Source: Quercus robur (taxonomy: Eukaryota > Streptophyta > Magnoliopsida > Fagales > Fagaceae). Taken from it: 64,000 nucleotides of DNA. Location: the NCBI RefSeq assembly GCF_932294415.1, contig NC_065545.1, positions 42,260,327-42,324,326 on the forward strand, read 5' to 3'. The translations under genes and the position numbers were made by a program. Below, piece after piece: positions 56,723 to 64,000 of the stretch. Within the stretch, counting starts at the first letter, position 1, and every line of letters starts with the position of its first letter. The notes beneath the pieces are model-generated. The model saw nothing but the letters and a program-made list of their open reading frames with translations, was not told where the DNA came from and made no database searches.

Positions 56723-57000
56723 ATAGCCCCTCAAAATCCTGCTATTCGTCTCCTCGAACGGATAGGAGGGTTTTGATGACATCAGATATCTGCCAATGCC
56801 TGTCAATCCTTGTCACCTATCGGTTCCTGAGATTTTTCATCTGCCCGAGACACGTTCCTAAAGCCCTTAGAAGGCGAAACGTGGCCTCATTAAATACGGG
56901 CGGCTTTGTGCTCCCCACGTTCTACGGTATGATGGAAATCGAACGGTGGTGATCCCTTGGTCTTTATGGGCGGGAAAAGGTGTGTAGTTACCCTAGAAAG

Positions 57001-57008
57001 TATAAAAG
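57001..57008 (+). promoter_or_regulatory. TATA box for the antisense gene
   Basis: TATAAAAG, followed by a leader with a plausible intron (GTAAGT donor at 57149, CACAG acceptor ending 57255) and the start codon at 57258. The antisense gene therefore seems to have its own promoter inside the element rather than using an LTR. Confidence 0.5.
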
Positions 57009-57257
57009 ATTTTTTGGGATGGATCCGTCTCTTCAGTTCTGCACTTAAGAGTTCTAGCGCGTATATTTAGAGTTCATCTGAACTTTCGCCCAAATTCAAG
57101 TCTATCTCAAGCACATAAAGCCTGTCCGAAGCGTAATTCTTCTCTTATGTAAGTTCCCTACCCCCATTAACTCGTACTTTTTCTTTTCTGGGTTTATTTC
57201 TCTTTGGTTCCCCTTCTTCTCCCGTCGTTGGTTGGGTTTGTTTAGTAAATCACAGAG

Positions 57258-59812
57258 ATGACTAAATTGAGGCTGAGGAAATTAGTCGATACTGAAGAGG
57301 CGATGAACAAGTTCATCGTTGATTATAGGATTCCCCCCAACGTAAGTCTGAAGCACTGTAAGATGGGGAATGGCACTATAAGAAGGAAATGGGCGCGGTA
57401 GTAATTCCCGTCCTCGCCTTTGTAGAGGGGGGTATGAGAATCCCTATGGGGCTAGTGACGAGGGGTTACCTCAGGCACTTCCGTTTAGCCCCCACCCAGT
57501 GCGCCGGCAACGTTTTTAGGATTCTGGGTTGCGTGGACGCTTTAAACGAGAAGATGGGGTTAAGACTGACCCACCATGATGTGAACTGGTGCTATAACCT
57601 CCAAAAATTGAAGGGGAAAACCTACTACATGAAGTCGAGGGACGAAAGGGTTCGGTTAATCCAGTGCCTCCTTGACTCCAACAAGGGATTGAACAAGGAT
57701 TTCCTTATCGTCTCTAGTGAATGGCACGATGGAGATCCGTGCCCCATAGTAGAAGGAGAACCAGGTGGGGTACTGGGAACAGAAGGGGGATGACCCTTTA
57801 CGCCATTCTAATCTAATGTTGTTCGGTAACTAACCATGCATACGTGTTTGTCTTTTTGTAGATTCGCACGCCTACACACGGCATTTTCACTTAGTCAATC
57901 GGGCGAACTTGGAGACTGTCTTGCAAGCAGCAGTGTTTGTAAATGACGGAGATGGTCAAGTCCGAGCTGCTCACAAGATATTAGGGTACCCCCCTGTTCC
58001 GAAGTCATTTGCGGACGCAAGGTACGTGATCAGCGCCAGCCGTCCTTGGCTTCCAAGAATTATAGTAGTTGAGACAGGATTCCTTATTTCCCAGGAACCA
58101 TCTGTTCCTGTGAACGTCCCACCGGTGGGCCCCTCCTCGTCTCATCAAGTAGCAGAGGACGAAGGCGAGCTAGACCGGCCCGAGGAAGGGTTTGGGGTTT
58201 TTGACCTAGTCTACCAATCCGAGGATCCTTCTGGTGATTTAGGTGACCCAGCCTTTTCCGAGGCGGAATTGTCATCAGTTGGCACCTCTTCTCAAGCCGA
58301 AATGGGACTCAAGAGAAAGCCCCTGACCCCCTTTCTCTAACTCCTCGAGGGCCAACCTGGGAAGGATACACAGGGAACGCCACAACCCGATGCTCCTTCC
58401 CCACCACCTCGGCCTCCGATTATCCAGACCAGGTCATCTTCCACCAAGTCACAGCCACAATCCCCCCGCCCCGAACTTCCTGCTTCCTCCCTACCAGCTC
58501 GGCCTCCTCGACCTGAAGGCACTAATTCAAAGAGAAAGAGGAGCCCCAAAGGCAAGGAAGTCATGGACGGGGGAAAATCCCAACCTTCTAAGGAGAGCGA
58601 TGAGGCTCCGCGCACTAAACAACTGAAGATTGGACACCAGGGCAAGGGCAAAGAAACTGAAGTCCAATCTTCTCAAGGCAAGGGAAAGGGGATTGAGGCC
58701 CAGTCCTTATCGAGTGCCTGGCTTCCTGCCCCAATGCTTTACAGGGGTCCACTACTGGAAACTACATCCATGAGGGACCTTGGAGATAGCGAGGGTGGCT
58801 ACGTGGCAGACGCATTAGGGAGAACCATGTTACTCCCTACTGACATGGATGGACTGAGGAAAATGAGGATGCAGGAGGTCTTCCTCAGTACTAAGAGGTA
58901 CTTGGGCATGGTAAGATTTCTTGAAACCTAAAACCTTATTAACTCTTGCCACTGGTTTGTCACTAACTACACACTCATTTCCCTTGCTAGGCTCTCCAGG
59001 CAACCTATAGGATGGAGGAAGAAGTGAATAACAGGAGTAAGGCGGCCGAGATCGAACGCAACAAGCGCATGACGGCCTCGAAGACACTCCAAGCCTCTGA
59101 GGATGAACTTACCAAGGCCAAGGCTGACTTAACGATTGCTATCCATGAGAGGGATAGCGCCTCGGCGGGCCTAGCTAGCGCCCAAAAACAGGCCGCGGAC
59201 CAAACAAAGCGTGTACTTGAAGCCGAGGATCAGTTGCAAATAGCCAAAGCTCTGATCGATGGTTTAAACAAGAAGCTAGTCGCGGCCGAGCATGATAAAG
59301 GGGTGGCAGAATATGCCCGTGATGAAGCCTTAAGGGCCAAGCAGGAGGCCGAGTTTGCCAGAAACGAGGCAGAGGTTGCCAAGGAAACGGCCGAGGATGA
59401 TGGTTATAATGCGGGGGTGACCGAAACCCAAGCCATCCTTAAAGCCCAGATTCCTGGAGTGTGCAGGTTTTATTGCTCCCAGGTTTGGGAAGAGGCATTA
59501 AAGCGAGCTGGGGTGGATGCTTCATTTGATTTGTGGAAGGCGGAGAACATATTCTACCCTATTGCCATCCGCGAGGCCACTTCCTCCAGCTTCGTGACTA
59601 TGGATGACCAACCCGAGGAAGGGGTCACCCAGTTGGAAGACTTACAGGTCAGCGGCTCTTCTGGCAAGATGCTCAAAGAGGGAGAATTTCAGGATGTGAT
59701 AGATATATCTCAGCATACGGATCCTGAGGCACCTAAAGAGGTTACTGAGCCCGTGGTTGGTATTCAGGTGTCTAGTGCTGAGGAGCCAGCCACACTTGCC
59801 CAGCCGCCATAA
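57258..59812 (+). pseudogene. Antisense spliced gene with Transposase_28-like domain and coiled coil
   Basis: Exons 57258-57764, 57862-58910 and 58991-59812 join with GT-AG introns in consistent frame. Exon 1 encodes NKFIVDYRIPPNVSLKHC, then VIPVLAFVEGGMRIPMGLVT and VDALNEKMGLRLTHHDVNW. Exon 2 starts at HAYTRHFHLVNRANLETVLQ. This matches the plant family annotated as putative gypsy-type transposon protein (Pfam Transposase_28). A proline/serine-rich, basic middle part follows. Exon 3 is a long heptad-rich coiled coil (about 59012-59400) with many AE and AK repeats, ending in an acidic tail. A one-base deletion near 57366 shifts the frame, and an in-frame TAA at 58338-58340 (probably from CAA) breaks exon 2. 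The function of the family is unknown. Confidence 0.78.
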
Positions 59813-60340
59813 GCAATTCCCCTTGCTGTGGTCCCCCAGAGTACCGATGCTGACCATGTTCAGCCTTCCCCAAAAGGGACTATCCTCCAGGGCGTCGAAG
59901 CTGATCCCGTTCCTTCTTCCTAGGACGTGGCCGACGCAAAACTAAAAAAGTAGAAATCCTGGCTAGGCTTTTGTATTTGTTTTTAGTTCAACGATTAACT
60001 TGTTTCTTTTTATTTTGAAAACTTTCTAATCTGTTAATAATTTGAAACCGTTTGAACATGTATATATGAAATCTTGTTCTTCCTTTTTCCTTCTGGTTAC
60101 TTGTTAGATGTCCTCGTTGATACTTAATATTGTTTATGAATTCTGCACTAATTCATCTTAACATGTACGAATATTTGTGCATGCGATACATTTAACATCA
60201 TGTTTCAAAACCCTAGCTTACTTGCACCCGCAGAGCCTTTAGACTCATTTCTAACCCTCATTCAACTAAGATATAGGCATCATTTTAGATATCATGTGTA
60301 GCTGCCAAGTCCTGCTTAGTGCCTAGGTTTCATGAAAGTG

Positions 60341-60720
60341 GTTGGTTTCCCGATAGGTTTGAGTCCGAGGACCATACAATACCTTGGTTCTGTCCAAAAC
60401 TCAGTTTTCTCACCCAAGTAGTTGGTTTCCCCATAGGTTTGAGTCCGAGGACCATACAATACCTTGGTTCTGTCCAAAACTCAGTTTTCTCATCCAAGTA
60501 GTTGGTTTCCCTATAGGTTTGAGTCCGAGGACCATACAATACCTTGGTTCTGTCCAAAACTCAGTTTTCTCATCCAAGTAGTTGGTTTCCCCATAGGTTT
60601 GAGTCCGAGGACCATACAATACCTTGCCAAAACTCAGTTTTCTCATCCAAGTAGTTGGTTTCCCCATAGGTTTGAGTCCGAGGACCATACAATACCTTGG
60701 TTCTGTCCAAAACTCAGTTT
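60341..60720. repeat. 80-bp tandem repeat, five copies
   Basis: Units start at GTTGGTTTCC, positions 60341, 60421, 60501, 60581 and 60654. The first three intervals are exactly 80 bases and the fourth is 73 because of a short deletion. Copies are nearly identical, with only a variable base after GTTGGTTTCC. The array lies between the antisense gene and the 5' LTR. Reading frames through it in both directions are artefacts. Confidence 0.95.
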
Positions 60721-60955
60721 TGATAAGTAATTGGGGGAATTATCCCCTCGGTTATGGCGTGGGACCTTGGTTTAAAGGGACCAGCTCCTCGGCTAAGCCC
60801 CTAGAACCATCCGTGCTATTGACGCTACAAAGCGCAGCCCCTAGTAAAGAAACGTAGCCCCTAGTGGGACTTTACTCTAAAACACTATATCCAGCTACTG
60901 AAAATGATGTGAAGGATGGTATCAACCCACCACCAGTGCCAAGACACAAGCCTTT

Positions 60956-60972
60956 CCCACAGACGGCGCCAA
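60956..60972 (-). promoter_or_regulatory. Primer-binding site of the gypsy-like element
   Basis: TTGGCGCCGTCTGTGGG on the minus strand, one base from the 5' LTR. TTGGCGCC-type primer sites are characteristic of plant Ty3/gypsy elements. This fixes the direction of transcription. Confidence 0.82.
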
Positions 60973-60973
60973 T

Positions 60974-61677
60974 TGTAAGGACACAATTCGTAACGAACCG
61001 TAACAGTATTGGGTTCGCACTTAAAAAGGCCCAAACAATATCATTTGTAGAGCGTGGCTTTGAAAGGCTAGGCCTTAGTCACCAGGCGGTGAGTCTTTTC
61101 GTGGTGTTCATACATGGCTAAGTCATTTTCGCCCTAGGAGTCTTTCTCCTGGAGGCGGGCCGGGAGGCTCTGGTTTTTGGCCATTTTTCCCAGCCTCCTT
61201 TTTTGGCACACTCACCTTTACATTATATGGTCCTTCTTGGTTGATCTTAGCCCTCCACTTGTTGGCCAGGCAGGTGCTTACTTCTGTACCCATCCCATCA
61301 ACCGTCCCATCTTACTTTCTGTTAGTTGCGAAGATCGAAGTTACACCGTCCAAGCGTCTTTTCTCATTAACCGGATCTGGACGTTGGCAGGTGCATTTAA
61401 TGTGGAGGGGACGCATTTTCCTTGATCCAATTTTGCACCCTACTTCCCTGTGGGCCCCATTCCACTCACATCCCTTTTAGGGGACTGTTTGGGGATAGCC
61501 TTCACCGAGACGTTGATCTTCCCATTGAAGTCCTGGATTGCCGAGGACAGGGTAGTCCTCAGCCGTTCCCCTTGACACCCTGGCCTTCGATCATTCGTCC
61601 TCGGCACCCGACCTCCTCGGCACGGGCCCTGGGCCCAGATAGAGTTTGGGCCGGATTGTAAACTTCCTGGACCCACA
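60974..61677 (-). repeat. 5' LTR of the gypsy-like element (704 bp)
   Basis: Pairs with 55987-56722 with few substitutions, apart from the missing two 16-base units. The high similarity indicates a recent insertion. Confidence 0.95.
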
Positions 61678-61682
61678 ATAAC

Positions 61683-62984
61683 AATATACACATGTAACAA
61701 ATATTTCTTGGTTATTAAATTATATAAAGTTATAGTATATTTATTCTATACATATAAACATTCACACACATCACAATTCACACAAATAACATTATATCAA
61801 AAAACAAATAAATAAATAAATAAATAATGCACAAAATTAGTATCAAACACACACACACACACTCACATATATATAATATAAATTTATAATAAAGAGAGAC
61901 ATTCAGAACTCACAAACACTAACATTTTACTCTTAGACTCAAAGATATATAGAAAGTCAGATAAAGAATAAAGATGAGATGAGATTCATAAGAGAAAGGG
62001 AGAGTGATTTGTATTGTTGATTAGTTTTGGGATAAACTGATCTATGTTGTTTGATTTTTGTGCTAAATTGATTTGTCATCAGGGTGTGCAAGATTTAAGC
62101 CAAGTTGTGCAAAAATATTTTTAAGGGTAATTAAATTAATAAAAACCAATTGAGCAGGTTCGAACCCTCGTTTTATTCGAAGATAAAAACCAATTGAGCT
62201 AACTGAAACTCAAAACTTAATTTGATAATTTTTTGGTTAAGTTGCAATCTTTGCAAAATCAAATTAAGCATCTGTTTGGGATGAGCTGAAAAATTCAGCT
62301 TATCTACACTTTTATCTTATTTTTAATATTATTCATGAGTCCCATTGTACTATTCAGCTTATTTTTTAACCTATTTTTTATACTTTCAGCAAAAAGTTTT
62401 TAGGTTCAACTAAATAAGTTGTTCCTAAATGAACACTAATACTAACTTGATGCCAAGGAAAAATAAGACTTATTGTGAAATTTTTTTTTTGTAGTAGCTG
62501 TTAATCATCTTTAAAAATCCGTAGTACCGCCATGAGAGATTAGGACATTGGGTTGTAGGATTGTTTGCTTCCCATATATACATACAAATGACATCTAAGC
62601 TATAATCAGACATAACATAAAATCTGATTTTGAATTTTAAGGTTGCTGGGTATATAGAGTGGCTACGTTGGGTTTAGGTTGTAGGGATTTCAACCCAACT
62701 TCAGTCAAAATTTATCTAGGCTTGACTTTTTCTATACAAGCCCGACCCGAGCCCAAGGCAAGTTAGAAAATTCCCATCTTAAGTTAGAATTGGGTTTAGG
62801 TTTATTTGAACTAGCTTGCCCTAAGTAGGCTGAGTTTACACCCCTATCAATTATCCCAATTCTCACTTGTAAAGATTGTGCATCCAATTCTTCTCAAAAA
62901 ATAAAAAAATAAAAAAATAATTGTGAATCCAACTCATTAACATGACAAACTCAACTCAACCCGATATCTTTGGTTCATTTTTCG
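61683..62984. other. Intergenic with microsatellites and decayed repeats
   Basis: Contains an AAAT array (61805-61827) and an AC run (61848-61862). A decayed GGGTT/CCCGACCC-containing stretch at about 62640-62850 probably derives from the same hAT family as 27197 and 34268. No gene is seen. Confidence 0.55.
62150..62205 (-). mobile_element. tRNA-like SINE promoter region
   Basis: On the minus strand TAGCTCAATTGG (62190-62201) is a near-perfect A box, and GGTTCGAACCT (62156-62166) a near-perfect B box about 25 bases further on. The rest of the sequence does not fold into a tRNA, and the end of the element is not clear, so a SINE or old tRNA-derived repeat is more likely than a tRNA gene. Confidence 0.5.
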
Positions 62985-63240
62985 TATAAGCGAGTTCCAC
63001 TTTGAAAAAATAAAAATTATAAAATTGAGTTCCGTATGACATTTTTTTATTTAAAAAAGTCATATCTACACCTGCCATCATGATAAAACACTCATGAAAC
63101 TTGATATTGGTAGTACTAAGTTCTACACAAAAATCGATTTTCATAATATTGAGTTTCAAAAAAATGGTATTTTGCCAAATAGTTTGGAAACAATGTTATT
63201 TTGCTAAATATTTCGAAAATAAGTGGTATTTTGCTATTGA
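62985..63240 (+). repeat. Dispersed repeat family, copy C
   Basis: Matches copy B at 40062 in order and orientation: AAGCGAGTTCCACTT, ACACCTGCCATCATG, AATAGTTTGGAAACAATG, GAAAATAAGTGGTATTTTG. Uninterrupted here, so it shows what copy B looked like to the right of the Helitron. Confidence 0.7.
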
Positions 63241-63379
63241 ATAACACCAATATAAATAAGAGCAAATTAATAACCTAATAAACATGAGTATAGCATTAAA
63301 TCAACACAAACTATTTTATTAGTATTTCAAAGTTATAATATAATTCTATACCAACTCAATTGATAAACAAAAAAGTAAA

Positions 63380-63592
63380 TAATAAAATTATATAATATAT
63401 ATTAAATATAGGTGAATCGGGTTGGGTTAGGTGGATTCCGCACCCAACCCTACCCATTGTTTAAAAAATAAATAAATAAATAACAATCTAATCCAACTCA
63501 CCAACTCTTAAAAATTGACCCAACTTGATAGGTTGAGTTAGATTATGTCGATTTTGGTGGATCCAAAGGTTAATTGCACACTCTTAACTTCC
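63380..63592 (-). mobile_element. Truncated GGGTTGGG-type hAT fragment
   Basis: Read on the minus strand from about 63592 it starts TAAGAGTGTGCAATTAAC and goes through CAAGTTGGGTCAATTTTTAA, GGTTGGGTGCGG and CCTAACCCAACCCG words in the same order as the left part of copy 2 at 34268. The other terminus was not found, so this is probably a partial or decayed copy. Confidence 0.5.
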
Positions 63593-63858
63593 AAATATAA
63601 TGAACTAAAACAACAAAGCTAGCAAGTAGTAATACCTAATTCGTTTACTCAAAACTAGAGAATCAACTTGTTTAAACATAACTTTAGCACCCCCAAAAAA
63701 AAAAAAAAAAAACTTGTTTAAACATAAATAATCATGATCAGCAAAAACGTAAAATTCCCTAAATTATATAATTGCGTATTTAAAGAAAATGTTATGCTAA
63801 AATCATTTTATAGACCACAAGTACTTCAAAAGAAATTTACAGGAGAGAAGAGGAAGAA

Positions 63859-64000
63859 TTACGAGGGTCTTTTCTGGTTGAGCACCTTCTTCAACAGAGC
63901 TTCACGACCAGGAAATGGATTATAAAACTCCATCTTCTGTTCTTGACCATTCTTTGTATCCCTTTGAAATCTAATCACATCATCCCTACAACCTGCATTC
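63859..64000 (-). CDS. Probable terminal exon of a host gene cut by the window edge
   Basis: On the minus strand an open frame enters from the window edge, reads DDVIRFQRDTKNGQEQKMEF then YNPFPGREALLKKVLNQKRP, and ends with S and TAA at 63859-63861. The composition is protein-like and less AT-rich than its surroundings. It may start within the window, since CTGCATTC at the edge is GAATGCAG on the minus strand, a possible acceptor. I do not recognise the protein. Downstream (63600-63858) is A-rich and probably holds the 3' untranslated region. Confidence 0.5.
   Translation of the reverse strand, partial: NAGCRDDVIRFQRDTKNGQEQKMEFYNPFPGREALLKKVLNQKRPS

Larger units (their letters stand above)
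55982..61682 (-). mobile_element. Non-autonomous gypsy-like LTR element with an antisense gene
   Basis: The body is 55987-61677 (5691 bp), with LTRs of 736 and 704 bp and the 5-bp duplication ATAAC at 55982-55986 and 61678-61682. The primer-binding site TTGGCGCCGTCTGTGGG lies on the minus strand inside the right LTR (60956-60972), and a TTTTGAGGGGCTAT purine tract adjoins the left LTR on the same strand. The element therefore reads on the minus strand. No gag, protease, RT or integrase is present. The only coding unit is a spliced gene on the plus strand (57258-59812), antisense to the element. Antisense extra genes are known from Tat/Grande-type gypsy elements. Confidence 0.88.

Noticed and set aside
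58337-59087. Minus-strand open frames opposite the antisense gene
   Set aside because: Shadows of the plus-strand exons; no gag or pol motif is found on the sense strand of the element.
60341-60720. CRISPR-like array
   Set aside because: Units are contiguous 80-bp tandem repeats without variable spacers, in plant nuclear DNA inside an LTR element.
60319-60857. Overlapping open frames on both strands
   Set aside because: Created by the 80-bp tandem repeat; the same short peptide recurs in every unit.
62150-62205. tRNA gene suggested by A and B boxes
   Set aside because: Box spacing is too short and no cloverleaf arms can be formed; a SINE-type derivative is more likely.

Overview
The window is nuclear DNA of a flowering plant, almost certainly a eudicot. 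The evidence is AT-rich intergenic DNA, GT-AG introns, intact plant-specific protein families (a BAHD acyltransferase, a LysM receptor kinase with a WAK-type kinase) and a dense load of plant transposable elements. The repeat style recalls woody species such as Fagales, but that is an impression and not something I can prove here. There is no operon structure, CRISPR, tRNA gene or rRNA gene.

Only three complete host genes are convincing. One is a two-exon gene on the minus strand (20531-24394) for a 196-residue protein I do not recognise. One is an intronless BAHD acyltransferase (35933-37345, +), probably a malonyl/acyl-transferase for phenolic or flavonoid glycosides. One is a two-exon receptor kinase (45878-48349, +) that joins a three-LysM ectodomain to a transmembrane, juxtamembrane and kinase unit of the wall-associated kinase (WAK) type. 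Two host genes are probably cut by the window edges (1-57 and 63859-64000, both minus). An intronless ribosomal protein S3 retrocopy lies at 591-1454.

The rest is a stratified graveyard of transposons, many with boundaries that can be read to the base. From the left these are: two 5'-truncated LINEs head to head (3148-7392); an hAT element with an 8-bp target duplication and huge alternating ACATA-type arrays (7760-10987); a full-length L1 with a 13-bp target duplication (13693-19077) lying next to an older LINE fragment; two GGGTTGGG-rich non-autonomous hAT elements (27197-27940 and 34268-34981); and a complete but mutationally ruined Ty1/copia element (29135-34205). These are followed by a Helitron (38910-40061), a gag-protease-only copia derivative (42454-45600) 272 bp upstream of the receptor kinase start codon, and a MULE (48722-49896). 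A larger MULE-like composite (50931-54237) carries a SINE, an hAT and a solo LTR. A non-autonomous gypsy-like element (55987-61677) has as its only gene a spliced reading frame running antisense to its own PBS and polypurine tract.

The genes do not form a pathway. The points most worth following are the LysM-WAK receptor chimera, the LTR element parked in its promoter region, the antisense gene of the gypsy-like element, and the near-exclusive C-to-T / G-to-A nature of the disabling mutations in the retroelements, which suggests decay driven by cytosine methylation.
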